From contig CAWGJL010000054.1 of assembly GCA_963822765.1 (NCBI GenBank), positions 186,001-250,000 of the forward strand: 64,000 nucleotides of DNA, read 5' to 3'. Position numbers and translations under genes: made by a program. The notes beneath the pieces were generated by a model. It saw nothing but the letters and a program-made list of their open reading frames with translations. It had not been told where the DNA came from and made no database searches. The first letter of the stretch is position 1, and the number at the start of each line of letters is the position of its first letter. This document shows positions 42,265-51,630 of the stretch, piece after piece. The stretch comes from Palsa-504 sp963822765. GTDB taxonomy: Bacteria; Actinomycetota; Actinomycetes; Streptosporangiales; Streptosporangiaceae.

Positions 42265-44838
42265 TCAGCTCGTAATACGGGCTACGTCGTATACGCCGTC
42301 GATGGCGCGGACGGCGCGCAGGACGTGGCCCAGGTGCTTGGGGTCGCCCATCTCGAACGTGAAGCGGCTGACCGCAACGCGGTCCCGGCTGGTCGTGACC
42401 GTGGCGGACAAGATGTTGACGTGCTGGTCGGACAGGACCCGGGTCACGTCGGAGAGCAGCCTGGTCCGGTCGAGCGCTTCGACCTGGATGGCGACCAGGA
42501 ACACCGAGCCTTCGGTCGGGGCCCAGTGGACCTCGACCATCCGGTCCTGCTGGGTGCCGCTCAGGTGGGCCAGGTTGACGCAGTCCGTCCGGTGCACGGA
42601 CACGCCGTGGCCGTGGGTGACGAAGCCGCTGATCTGGTCGCCGGGCACCGGAGTGCAGCAGCGGGACAGCCGGACCCAGACGTCTGGCGCGCCGGTAACC
42701 TCGACGCCGCTGTCGGTCGGGGCCCGGGGCTTGGGCGCCTTGGTCGGAAACGTGGTCTCGGCCAGGTCCTCCTGCGCGCCAGCCAGCCCGCCGACCGACC
42801 TGACCAGCTTCTCCACCACCGACTGGGCGCTGACCCGGCCCTCGCCGACCGCCGCGTACAGCCCGGATACATCGGGGTAGCGCAGGTCACGGGCCAAGGT
42901 GATCAGCGTGTCGGCGGCGGCCAGCCGCTGCAGCGGCAGCCCCTGCTTGCGCATGGCCCGGGCGATCTGGTCCTTGCCCGCCTCGACCGCGGCTTCCCGG
43001 CGCTCCTTGGAGAACCACTGCCGGATCTTGTTCCGGGCCCGGGGGCTCTGCACGAACTTGAGCCAGTCCCGGCTCGGTCCCGCCTCGGCCGTCTTGGCGG
43101 TGAAGATCTCCACCGTGTCGCCGTTGTCCAGGGTGGATTCCAGCGCCACCAGCCGGCCGTTGACCCGCGCGCCGATGGTCCGGTGCCCGACTTCGGTGTG
43201 GATGGCGTAGGCGAAGTCCACCGGCGTGGAGCCCTGCGGCAGCGGGATCACGTCCCCGCGGGGGGTGAAGACGTAGACCTCGGCGGCAGCTAGGTCAAAG
43301 CGGAGCGACTCGAGGAACTCGGCCGGGTCCTCGGTCTCCCGCTGCCAGTCGACCAACTGGCGGAGCCAGGCCATCTCCTGGGTGTCGTCCTTGACGCCGG
43401 AGGACCGGCCGCTGAAGACCGTCTCTTCCTTGTACTTCCAGTGCGCGGCGACGCCGTACTCCGACCGCTGGTGCATGCGCCAGGTCCGGATCTGCAGTTC
43501 CACCGGCTTGCCGCCCGGCCCGATGACCGTGGTGTGCAGCGACTGGTACATGTTGAACTTCGGCATCGCGATGTAGTCCTTGAACCGTCCGGGGACGGGA
43601 TTCCATCGCGCGTGGATGGCGCCCAGGGCCGCGTAGCAGTCGCGGACGGTATCGACCAGGACGCGGATGCCGACCAGGTCGTAGATGTCGTCGAAGCCGA
43701 CGTTCCTGGCGATCATCTTCTGGTAGATCGAGTAGTAGTGCTTGGGCCGGCCGGTCACCGTGTTCTTGATCTTGGCCTCGTGCAGGTCGTCACGGACGTC
43801 CTGGATCACTTCCTGCAGGAAGGCCTCGCGGCGCGGCGCCCGGCTGGACACCAGGCGCGCGATCTCGTCGAACCGCTTCGAGTAGAGCGTCTGGAAGGCC
43901 AGATCCTCCAGCTCCCACTTCACCGTGTTCATGCCGAGCCGGTGGGCGAGCGGGGCGTAGATCTCCAGGACCTCCCGGGACTTGCGCTCCTGCTTCTCCC
44001 GCTTCAGGTAGCGCAGCGTCCGCATGTTGTGCAGCCGGTCCGCGAGCTTGATGACCAGCACGCGGATGTCGCGGGACATCGCGACCACCATCTTGCGGAC
44101 GGTCTCCGCCTCGGCCGACTCGCCGTACTTGACCTTGTCCAGCTTGGTGACGCCGTCCACCAGCGCGGCGATGTCCTCGCCGAACTCGCCGCGCAGCTCG
44201 GTCAGCGTGTACGGGGTATCTTCCACCGTGTCGTGCAGCAGCGCGGCACAGATGGTGTCGGTATTCATGCCGAGCTCGGCCAAGATCGTCGCCACGGCCA
44301 GCGGATGGGTGATGTACGGATCGCCGCTCAGCCGCTTCTGCTCGCGGTGCCAGTAGGCGGCCTTGTCGTAGGCGCGCTCGATGAGCCGCACGTCGGCCTT
44401 GGGGTGCGTGGCGCGGACGGTCTTGATCAGCGGGTCGAGCACCGGGCTGAGCGTGGTGCCGCGCTGGGCGCCCAGCCGGGCCAGCCGCCGCCGGACCCCG
44501 ACACCGGACGCGGACGCGGCGACGTCGGCCGCCTGGCCCTGGACCGCCGCGACCGCGGCCCGGGCCCGGCTCGGGCGGGCCTGGGTGCTTCCGGCGCTTG
44601 CCGCCTGGGGTTCGGCCGGGTCCCCGGCGGATTTGGAGCTCTCCGGGGCCTCGGGGCTCGCGGTGGCCTCGGCGTCGGCGGCCGCGCGGCCACCCGGCAC
44701 GCCGGCTGTCCCTGCCTCGGCCTGTTCCGCATCGGTCAGGGGTTCGGTACCCCCCGGCGCGTCCACCCGGGCAGGATCGGCAGCCCTCGTGCCGGTCGTG
44801 ATGACGTCACCGGCCACAGTGCTCCTCACATCTGCCAA
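42265..44838 (-). CDS. relA: Bifunctional (p)ppGpp synthetase/hydrolase RelA/SpoT
   Basis: The product is 857 residues. A long Ala/Pro/Glu-rich N-terminal tail (1-~115) precedes the HD hydrolase domain with intact LLHDTVEDT, the synthetase domain (RFKDYIAMPKFNMYQSLHT, the G-loop), a TGS domain (VYVFTPRGDVIPLPQGSTPV), the helical and zinc-finger-like region (VRLSRCCTPVPGD) and a C-terminal ACT/RRM domain. Both catalytic centres look functional. It controls the stringent response. The extended tail may be truncated if an internal start is used. Confidence 0.95.
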   Translation of the reverse strand: MADVRSTVAGDVITTGTRAADPARVDAPGGTEPLTDAEQAEAGTAGVPGGRAAADAEATASPEAPESSKSAGDPAEPQAASAGSTQARPSRARAAVAAVQGQAADVAASASGVGVRRRLARLGAQRGTTLSPVLDPLIKTVRATHPKADVRLIERAYDKAAYWHREQKRLSGDPYITHPLAVATILAELGMNTDTICAALLHDTVEDTPYTLTELRGEFGEDIAALVDGVTKLDKVKYGESAEAETVRKMVVAMSRDIRVLVIKLADRLHNMRTLRYLKREKQERKSREVLEIYAPLAHRLGMNTVKWELEDLAFQTLYSKRFDEIARLVSSRAPRREAFLQEVIQDVRDDLHEAKIKNTVTGRPKHYYSIYQKMIARNVGFDDIYDLVGIRVLVDTVRDCYAALGAIHARWNPVPGRFKDYIAMPKFNMYQSLHTTVIGPGGKPVELQIRTWRMHQRSEYGVAAHWKYKEETVFSGRSSGVKDDTQEMAWLRQLVDWQRETEDPAEFLESLRFDLAAAEVYVFTPRGDVIPLPQGSTPVDFAYAIHTEVGHRTIGARVNGRLVALESTLDNGDTVEIFTAKTAEAGPSRDWLKFVQSPRARNKIRQWFSKERREAAVEAGKDQIARAMRKQGLPLQRLAAADTLITLARDLRYPDVSGLYAAVGEGRVSAQSVVEKLVRSVGGLAGAQEDLAETTFPTKAPKPRAPTDSGVEVTGAPDVWVRLSRCCTPVPGDQISGFVTHGHGVSVHRTDCVNLAHLSGTQQDRMVEVHWAPTEGSVFLVAIQVEALDRTRLLSDVTRVLSDQHVNILSATVTTSRDRVAVSRFTFEMGDPKHLGHVLRAVRAIDGVYDVARITS

Positions 44839-44896
44839 GCCATCATTCTACTTAGTTGGGTTAAACACCTGATCACATGCGTGGGATTCCCGGCTG

Positions 44897-46114
44897 TTAC
44901 GGGGCCCAGCCGGTGGTCATGAGGTAGATGCCGAACCAGGTGGACGCGGCGGCCAGGATGGCGATCACCGGAATCAGGACCCAGACCGGGGCCCGGGCCA
45001 GCAGGCGGGCCAGCGGCAGGCCGAGCAGCATCGCGGGCAGCAGGAACCGGGGTTTGGAGCCCAGGTAGTACGGGCCCGGGGCGAGGGCCAGCACGATGAC
45101 CACCAGCGTGTAGGCGTGCAGGCAGACGGGAATGCGCTCGGCCAGGCTGCAGCCGGTGAGCGCGACGGCGGCCGCGATGACCAGCAGGGTCAGCGCGACC
45201 GAGGCGTTCGGTCCGTAGATGATCGCTTGCTTGGCGGCCAGGATGATGCCCTTGCCCCAGTCGAAGCTGTTGTGCGCGTTCTCCTCGACCCAGGCAAACC
45301 CGGCGAGGTGGTGCGTGGCCCAGGCCGAGTAGGCCCAGTAGCCGACCAGGCCGAGCGGGGCGGTCACCACGGCCGCCGCGGGGCGCCACCACGTGGGCAG
45401 GGGCTCGCGCGCTCGCAGGGCCCGGATCAGCGGGGGCAGCGCGGCGACCAGGACCGCCGCGACCAAGGCCAGGGCCGTGCTGCGGACCGTCCCGGCCAGG
45501 ATGGTCAGGCCCGCGGCGGTCAGCCAGCGCCGCTCCACCAGGGCGACCAGGGACCAGACGGCCAGCGCGCAGAACAGGGCGTCGGAGTAGAGCGTGGCCC
45601 AGGCGAGCGAGCCGGGCGCGACCGCCCACAGCGCGACCAGGAGCAGGCTGATCCGCGGATCGCCGGTGAGCTTGAGGCCGAGCCGGGTCAGCCCCCAGGC
45701 GGCCGCCAGCCCGGCGGCGATCGTGACGGTGAACGCGGCCCGGTGGGCGCCGACCCCGGGTATCCAGGCCAGCGAGTCGATGGCCGCCGGGTACCCGGGG
45801 AACCAGGCGAAGATGACGTCCAACCGCAGGTTGCCCGGCACGTAGGAGTAGCCGTGGGCCGCGATGTGCAGGAAACGGCCGCTGTCCCAGGACGCGATCA
45901 GGTGCCACAGCGAATAGTGCAGGTTGTGGAACTTCCCGCGGGGCAGCAGGAACGCCGAGACCGCCAGGGACAGGAGCCGGATGCTCGCGAAGATCGCGAC
46001 CCCGGCCAGGGCCAGCGGGAATCGCGGGCTGACCCCGCCCTGGTCAGCGGGCGCGGGGGCCGGCGAGGCCGGCTGGGCCACCGGATCGCTGTAGGCATGC
46101 CCCGGCAGTGACAT
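44897..46114 (-). CDS. GT-C type membrane glycosyltransferase (PIG-V-like)
   Basis: The product is 405 residues with about ten hydrophobic helices. The first external loop has WDSGRFLHIAAHGYS (acidic-residue loop of PIG-V/GT76-like mannosyltransferases), then a conserved FAWFPGYPAAIDSL. It would transfer a sugar from a polyprenyl-phosphate donor on the outer side of the membrane. The acceptor is unknown; PIM-type lipids are candidates given pimA and patA in the same block. It sits between apt and relA, not its common position, with 12 nt to apt. Confidence 0.72.
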   Translation of the reverse strand: MSLPGHAYSDPVAQPASPAPAPADQGGVSPRFPLALAGVAIFASIRLLSLAVSAFLLPRGKFHNLHYSLWHLIASWDSGRFLHIAAHGYSYVPGNLRLDVIFAWFPGYPAAIDSLAWIPGVGAHRAAFTVTIAAGLAAAWGLTRLGLKLTGDPRISLLLVALWAVAPGSLAWATLYSDALFCALAVWSLVALVERRWLTAAGLTILAGTVRSTALALVAAVLVAALPPLIRALRAREPLPTWWRPAAAVVTAPLGLVGYWAYSAWATHHLAGFAWVEENAHNSFDWGKGIILAAKQAIIYGPNASVALTLLVIAAAVALTGCSLAERIPVCLHAYTLVVIVLALAPGPYYLGSKPRFLLPAMLLGLPLARLLARAPVWVLIPVIAILAAASTWFGIYLMTTGWAP

Positions 46115-46126
46115 CGGCGCGCACCC

Positions 46127-46678
46127 CTAGACGGTGGTCAGCGCGGTGACCGGGAGGTCGGCGAGCTTGGCCCGGCCGTGCAGGAAGGACAGTTCCAGCA
46201 GCACGGCGAGGCCCGCTACCCGGGCCCCCGTGCGCTGCACCAGGTCGACCGAGGCGCGGGCGGTGCCGCCGGTGGCCAGCACGTCGTCGATGACCAGGAC
46301 GCGATCGCCGGGATCGAAGGCGTCGGTCAGCACCTCGATCGTGGCGGTGCCGTACTCGAGCTGGTAATCCTCCGCGAGCGTGGCCCCGGGCAGCTTGCCC
46401 TTCTTCCTGATCGGGATGAATCCCGCGCCGAGCCGGGCCGCCACCGGGGCGGCCAGGATGAAGCCGCGCGCCTCGATGCCCGCCACCTTGTCAACGGGCC
46501 CGTAGGTCTGCGCCAGGGCACCGATCACGGCACGGAACGCCTCGCCGTCGGCCAGCAGGGGGGTGATGTCCTTGAACACCACCCCGGACTGCGGGTAGTC
46601 CGGTACGTCACGTATCCGGGCCGCGATGAGGCGGGTCAGCTCGCGTTCCCCGACGGGAGCCTCCGCCTGATCGGCCAT
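46127..46678 (-). CDS. apt: Adenine phosphoribosyltransferase
   Basis: The product is 183 residues. The PRPP-binding motif VLVIDDVLATGGT lies near 125-137, and the flanking FKDITPLLAD and GIEARGFILAAP segments are typical of Apt. It salvages adenine to AMP. Order secD-secF-apt-relA is the actinobacterial standard, with 2 nt between the secF stop and the apt start. Confidence 0.95.
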   Translation of the reverse strand: MADQAEAPVGERELTRLIAARIRDVPDYPQSGVVFKDITPLLADGEAFRAVIGALAQTYGPVDKVAGIEARGFILAAPVAARLGAGFIPIRKKGKLPGATLAEDYQLEYGTATIEVLTDAFDPGDRVLVIDDVLATGGTARASVDLVQRTGARVAGLAVLLELSFLHGRAKLADLPVTALTTV

Positions 46679-46680
46679 GC

Positions 46681-47928
46681 TCAGCGCCGCTTCTTCTTGC
46701 CCGCGGGGCGATGCCGGGTCGAGCCGCCGCTCCGGCGTGGCTGCTGCCGCGGGCCGGGGCGGGCCGTGCCCGGCGTGCCCCGGGCGGCCGGGACCCGCGA
46801 TGCGCTGGTGGTCAGCGCGCTCGCGGGCGGCGCGGCCTCGTCGTAGTCCGTCTCAGCCACGACGTCATCGGCGTCGTCCTCCGCCAGCGGCGCCCGCGCG
46901 GCGACGGTCCCGGAGCGGCTGCCCGCCTTGGCCGCGGTGCGCTTGGCCGCGCGGCCGCCGGCCGCGCGCACGCTGACCCGCTTGGCCAGCGCCTTGTACT
47001 GCGGCTCCCGCTCCTTCAGGTCGGCCAGCACCGGGGTGGCGATGAAGATCGAGGAGTAGGTGCCGGACAGCATGCCCACCAGGAGCACCAGCGACAGGTC
47101 CTTCAGCTCGCCGGCGCCGAGCAGGCCGCCGCCCACGAACAAGATCGCGGCCACCGGCAGCAGCGCGATCAAGGAGGTGTTGATCGACCTGACCAGGGTC
47201 TGGTTCAGGGCCAGGTTCGCCGCATCGCTGTAGGTGGTCCTGGTTCCGCCGATCAGGCCGGCGGTATTCTCCCGGACCTTGTCGAAGACCACCACGGTGT
47301 CGTACAGGGAATAGCCGAGGATGGTCAGCAGCCCGATGACGGTCGCCGGGCTGACCTGGAATCCGGTCAGCGCGTACACGCCGGTGGCGATGACCAGGTC
47401 GTGGATGAGGGCCACGAAGGCGGCCACCGCCATCTTCCACTCGAAGGCGATCGACAGGTAGAGCACGATCACGACCAGGAAGGCGATCAGGGCCTGGACC
47501 GCCTTGGTGGTGATCTGGCCGCCCCAGCTCGCTCCCACGAAGCTGGTGCTCATGTTCTTGGCGCCCAGCTGGCTGGTCAGCGCGTTCTCGACCGTGAAGG
47601 TCTGCTGGCTGGTCAGCGTGTCGGTCTGCACCTGCCAGGACTTGTTGCCCAGCTTGCCGGTGAGCTGCTGCACCACGGCGCCGTTGATGCCCTCGCTGCT
47701 GACCGTGTTCTGGACCTGGGTCTGCGTGGCCGCGGGCGCGGAGAACTGGAAGACCGCGCCGCCCTTGAAGTCCACGCTGAAGTCCAGCCCGTGGACGAAC
47801 AGGGCCACGACGCTGATGAGCAGGATGGCACCGGAGATCGCGTACCACCGGCGCTTGCGGCCGACGAAGTCGTAGGAGACCTCGCCGCGGTAGAGCCTGC
47901 TGCCGACCTGGCCGAGCCGCGACATCAT
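46681..47928 (-). CDS. secF: Protein translocase subunit SecF
   Basis: The product is 415 residues with six transmembrane segments. The first periplasmic region begins VDFKGGAVFQF and membrane motifs include GYSLYDTVVVFDKVREN. It partners SecD to drive late export through SecYEG. The C-terminal ~100 residues are a Lys/Arg/Pro-rich cytoplasmic tail ending KKKRR, longer than usual. Two ATGs (47928, 47925) overlap the secD stop; GGGAGG favours 47925 slightly. Confidence 0.95.
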   Translation of the reverse strand: MMSRLGQVGSRLYRGEVSYDFVGRKRRWYAISGAILLISVVALFVHGLDFSVDFKGGAVFQFSAPAATQTQVQNTVSSEGINGAVVQQLTGKLGNKSWQVQTDTLTSQQTFTVENALTSQLGAKNMSTSFVGASWGGQITTKAVQALIAFLVVIVLYLSIAFEWKMAVAAFVALIHDLVIATGVYALTGFQVSPATVIGLLTILGYSLYDTVVVFDKVRENTAGLIGGTRTTYSDAANLALNQTLVRSINTSLIALLPVAAILFVGGGLLGAGELKDLSLVLLVGMLSGTYSSIFIATPVLADLKEREPQYKALAKRVSVRAAGGRAAKRTAAKAGSRSGTVAARAPLAEDDADDVVAETDYDEAAPPASALTTSASRVPAARGTPGTARPGPRQQPRRSGGSTRHRPAGKKKRR

Positions 47929-49814
47929 GCCTCCCCGTTGTTGCGGGACACTGTGTCGCGCGGCGCGGCATCCGGCCTGCGCCTGCTGACCTGGTTACGG
48001 CGGACCGAGGACCGCCACGGAGTGCGAGCGCCCAGCCGGACGGGGTCAAGACCGGACAGCGGGTGGCCGTCACCGTAGAACTTGGTCCGGGCCAGTATCG
48101 TCACCATCGGCTTGGTGAACAGGAACACGACGATGATGTCGATGACCGTGGTCAGGCCGAGGGTGTACGCGAAGCCCTTGACCTCTCCGATGGAGAAGTA
48201 GTACAGCAGTACCGCGGCGATGAACGACACGGTGTCCGACACCAGGATCGTGCGCCGGGCCCGTTTCCAGCCCGCCTCCACCGCTGGGCGCAGCGCCTTG
48301 CCTTCGCGGACTTCGTCCCGCAATCGCTCGAAGAACACGACGAACGAGTCGGCGGTGATACCGATGGCCACGATCAGGCCCGCGATCCCGGCCAGCTCGA
48401 GGGCGAAGTTCTGGTACTTGGTGAGCAGCATGACCGTCAGCAAGGCCAGCGTGGCGGCGATGACCAGGCTGAAGACCGACACCAGGCCGAGGCCCCGGTA
48501 GTACAGGAAGGAGTAGATCACCACCAGGCCCAGCCCGATCGCCGCCGCGATCAGGCCGCCGGTCAGCTGGGCATGGCCGAGCGAGGCCGACACCGTATCG
48601 GCGGTGAGGATCTCGAAGTTCAGCGGCAGCGACCCGTACGTCAGCACGTTAGCCAGCTGCGTGGCCTCGGCCTGGGTGAAGTTGCCGGTGATCTGGAAGG
48701 TGCCGCCGGGAATGGCGCCATTGGTCTCCGGCGCGGTGGTGACGTTCCCGTCCAGGACGACCGCGATCGTGTCCAGCCAGAAGTCATCCTCGTTGGTCGA
48801 GGCGCTGGGGTAGTACTTGGTCGCCTGCTCCGAGGTCAGGTTGGTGAAGGCGGTGGTGCCCGCGCCCTTGAGCGTCACCAGGACTTGCCACTGGTTGCTG
48901 GTGGTGGACAGCTCGGCGGTAGCGGTGGCGATCTGCGTGCCCGGTATCTTGGCCACGTCCAGGGCGTACTTGCCGCCCCTTGAGTCGCACGAGACGATCT
49001 GGGCGTTGATGGCGTCGTAGTCCTGCGGCTTGGTGTACCCGGCGTCCTTCTTCCACTGCGTCGTGTCGCCCGGCGTGCACTTCACCTTGTTGAACAGCGC
49101 CAGCGTCTGCTTGTTGACCAGGCTCGGGTCGCCGAAATAGGTGGGAGCGGCCGTCGCGCTCGGGCTGGGGCTGGCCGACGCGGACGCCGAGGGGGAAGCC
49201 GTGGGCGAGGCGGTCCCGGTGGCTGTGGGGCTGGCGCTGGAACTCGCGGCCGGGACGATCTTGGCCGAGGTGCTGGCCGTGCTGGTGGTGCTGGCCGAGG
49301 GGGACGGCGTCGCCGTCGCGGTGGAAGTCGCGCTGGCCGAGGGGCTCGCACTGGCGGACGTGCTGGGCGAGGCGGAGGGGACCGGCGTGCTCGGCGTGGC
49401 GCTGTAGGCCTGGTACAGCAGCGTCTGCCGGAAGTTGAGCAGGGCGGTCTCGCTGACCAGTTGCTCGGTCTGCTCGCTGGTCTTGCCCGGGACCGACACG
49501 TTCAGGACGTTGTTGCCCTGGGACTGGACCTCGGCACCGGTGTTACCTGAGGCGTTCACCCGGGACAAGATGATCGTCTTGGCCTCGTTCAGCTCGGAAG
49601 CTGACGGGGTACCCCCGGACAGCGTGGTCGCCTTCATGCTCAGCACGGTGCCGCTGGACAGGTCCAGCCCCAGGCCGACCCGGAAATCCTTATGCCACTG
49701 GGACGGGCTGAACAGATCTCCGCCTGCGATGCCCAGGAGCATGATCACGATGAGCGCGATGAGCGCCGCAAGCGCCCGTCCCGGATGCGGGACGGTCTTC
49801 GTCGGGCCTGCCAC
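47925..49814 (-). CDS. secD: Protein translocase subunit SecD with Ser-rich insertion
   Basis: The product is 629 residues: an N-terminal helix, P1 region with LGLDLSSGTVLSM, and a five-helix C-terminal membrane domain (GLIAAAIGLGLVVIYSFLYY, LAGIAGLIVAIGITADSFVV). Between ~140 and ~225 lies a Ser/Ala/Thr/Pro low-complexity insertion (SPSTSASASPSASATSTA and similar) in the extracytoplasmic part. It was probably created by repeat expansion, since the DNA is a run of near-repeats. GTG at 49814 is the start. Confidence 0.95.
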   Translation of the reverse strand: MAGPTKTVPHPGRALAALIALIVIMLLGIAGGDLFSPSQWHKDFRVGLGLDLSSGTVLSMKATTLSGGTPSASELNEAKTIILSRVNASGNTGAEVQSQGNNVLNVSVPGKTSEQTEQLVSETALLNFRQTLLYQAYSATPSTPVPSASPSTSASASPSASATSTATATPSPSASTTSTASTSAKIVPAASSSASPTATGTASPTASPSASASASPSPSATAAPTYFGDPSLVNKQTLALFNKVKCTPGDTTQWKKDAGYTKPQDYDAINAQIVSCDSRGGKYALDVAKIPGTQIATATAELSTTSNQWQVLVTLKGAGTTAFTNLTSEQATKYYPSASTNEDDFWLDTIAVVLDGNVTTAPETNGAIPGGTFQITGNFTQAEATQLANVLTYGSLPLNFEILTADTVSASLGHAQLTGGLIAAAIGLGLVVIYSFLYYRGLGLVSVFSLVIAATLALLTVMLLTKYQNFALELAGIAGLIVAIGITADSFVVFFERLRDEVREGKALRPAVEAGWKRARRTILVSDTVSFIAAVLLYYFSIGEVKGFAYTLGLTTVIDIIVVFLFTKPMVTILARTKFYGDGHPLSGLDPVRLGARTPWRSSVRRNQVSRRRPDAAPRDTVSRNNGEA

Positions 49815-49872
49815 TTCTCCGCCTGTCCCTAGATCGGTCGTTCCCGTTTAGACCCTGCTGCCAGCGGCCGGG

Positions 49873-50367
49873 TCAGAACACGTTGTCCTTGTCGGACTTG
49901 GCCAGGTTGCTGTCGTGCGAATCGGCGAGGCCTGCCTCGGCGGAGTCGGCACGGTCATGGACCTCGTGGTCGTCGGCGTCCTCGTGCACGTCGTCATCGA
50001 CGTAGCCGTCGGCGTCTTCGGGCTGATCGTCCTCGACCGTCTCGGTCTCCTCGTCGTCCCCGCCGGAGATGACCTCCATGACGGCACGCCGGATGTAACG
50101 GACGTCCACGCCGGGCGCGACCTCGAGGATGACGTCGTCACCGTCCACCGCGGAGACGGTGGCGTACATCCCGGCCGTGGTCCGGACCCGGGCCCCGGGG
50201 GTGAGGGTACGCTGCTGCTGCTGAGCCTGCTGCTGGCGGCGACGCTGCGGCCGGATCATCAGGAAGTAAAAGCCGACAAAGACCAGCACGATCAGGAGCA
50301 GGAACGTATACGAGCTGCTGCCTGATTTGCTTGAGGTCGCCGCGACGACCGCTGAGAAACTCCCCAT
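49873..50367 (-). CDS. yajC: Preprotein translocase subunit YajC
   Basis: The product is 164 residues with one transmembrane helix (FLLLIVLVFVGFYFLMIRPQ) followed by the YajC core (LTPGARVRTTAGMYATVSAV; VDVRYIRRAVMEVI) and an unusually long acidic Asp/Glu tail (~110-164). ATG 50367 is chosen over the ORF start because it gives a short extracellular N-terminus, as in relatives. It lies first in yajC-secD-secF. The 153 bp before it contain no gene and probably hold the promoter. Confidence 0.92.
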   Translation of the reverse strand: MGSFSAVVAATSSKSGSSSYTFLLLIVLVFVGFYFLMIRPQRRRQQQAQQQQRTLTPGARVRTTAGMYATVSAVDGDDVILEVAPGVDVRYIRRAVMEVISGGDDEETETVEDDQPEDADGYVDDDVHEDADDHEVHDRADSAEAGLADSHDSNLAKSDKDNVF

Positions 50368-50520
50368 GACCGGGGCATCCTTCCAGTTGATTCTGCATGC
50401 ATGGTCGCGGCGAAAGGCCAACGACCAACTGCCGAAGTTTAGCCGCGCTTTGACCGCGCACCAACAGGCTACGAGGTTTTGCAGGTTATCGTGACCTCGG
50501 CGCGATCTTGCCGGGCAGGA

Positions 50521-51630
50521 CTAATCAAACAGCGTGGGCAATTCGGCCAGCGACGGCGGGGGCGTGAGGCCGAGATGAGCCCAGCCGGCCGCGGTGGCTA
50601 CCCGGCCGCGCGGGGTCCGCGCCAGGAGCCCGCACCGGACCAGGAACGGCTCCGCCACCACCTCGACCGTCTCCGCCTCCTCGCCCAGCGCCACCGCGAG
50701 CGTGGACAGGCCGACCGGACCGCCGCCGAACCGGCGGATCACCGCCTCCAGCACGCCCCGGTCGAGCCGGTCCAGACCATGGGCGTCCACTTCGTAGATC
50801 TCGAGCGCGGTGCGGGCGACCTCCCTGGTCACCACCCCGTCGGCCCGGACCTCGGCGTAGTCCCGCACCCGCCGCAGCAGCCGGTTCGCGATCCGTGGCG
50901 TGCCCCGCGACCGGGTGGAGAGCTCGGTCGCGCCCTCGTCGGTGAGCGTCACCCCGAGCAGTCCGGCGGACCTGCGGATAATGTGCTCGAGCTCGTCGGG
51001 AGCGTAGAAGTCCAGGTGCGCGGTGAACCCGAACCTGTCCCGCAGCGGTGCGGGCAGCAGCCCGGCCCGGGTGGTCGCCCCGACCAGCGTGAACGGCGCG
51101 ATCTCGAGCGGGATCGCGGTCGCCCCGGGGCCCTTCCCGATCACCACGTCGACCCGGAAGTCCTCCATGGCCAGGTACAGCATCTCCTCGGCGGGCCGGG
51201 GCAGGCGGTGGATCTCGTCGATGAAGACCACCTCGCCCTCGCTGAGCGTGGACAAGGTCGCGACCAGGTCACCGGACCGCTCGATCGCCGGGCCGCTGGT
51301 CTGGCGCATCGGCGCGCCGAGCTCGGCGGCCACGATCATCGCGATCGTGGTCTTGCCCAGGCCGGGCGGGCCCGCCAGCAGCACGTGGTCCGGCGGCCGG
51401 CCGCGGCGCAGCGCGCTCTGCAAGATCAGCGACAGTTGCTCGCGCACCCGGGCCTGGCCGGTGAACTCGGTGAGCCGCGTGGGCCGCAGCGCGCTCTCGA
51501 TGACGCGCTCGTCCGCGTCCGCCAGCGGGGACACCGTCGCGTCGGTTTCGCGGTCCATCCGCCCGCGGCGGGCGGCCAGCTCGGCGTCCTCGGCCTTAGC
51601 TAGGGAGTCGCGGTCGCGGTCCTCGCTCAT
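50521..51630 (-). CDS. ruvB: Holliday junction branch migration ATPase RuvB
   Basis: The product is 369 residues. Its RuvB AAA+ motor has Walker A GPPGLGKTT near 85-93, Walker B VVFIDEIHRL, sensor 1 VGATTRAGLL, and the C-terminal winged helix. A ~25-residue charged N-terminal extension precedes the conserved ALRPTRLTEFTGQ. It overlaps ruvA by 4 nt and is last in ruvC-ruvA-ruvB under a LexA box. Confidence 0.95.
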   Translation of the reverse strand: MSEDRDRDSLAKAEDAELAARRGRMDRETDATVSPLADADERVIESALRPTRLTEFTGQARVREQLSLILQSALRRGRPPDHVLLAGPPGLGKTTIAMIVAAELGAPMRQTSGPAIERSGDLVATLSTLSEGEVVFIDEIHRLPRPAEEMLYLAMEDFRVDVVIGKGPGATAIPLEIAPFTLVGATTRAGLLPAPLRDRFGFTAHLDFYAPDELEHIIRRSAGLLGVTLTDEGATELSTRSRGTPRIANRLLRRVRDYAEVRADGVVTREVARTALEIYEVDAHGLDRLDRGVLEAVIRRFGGGPVGLSTLAVALGEEAETVEVVAEPFLVRCGLLARTPRGRVATAAGWAHLGLTPPPSLAELPTLFD

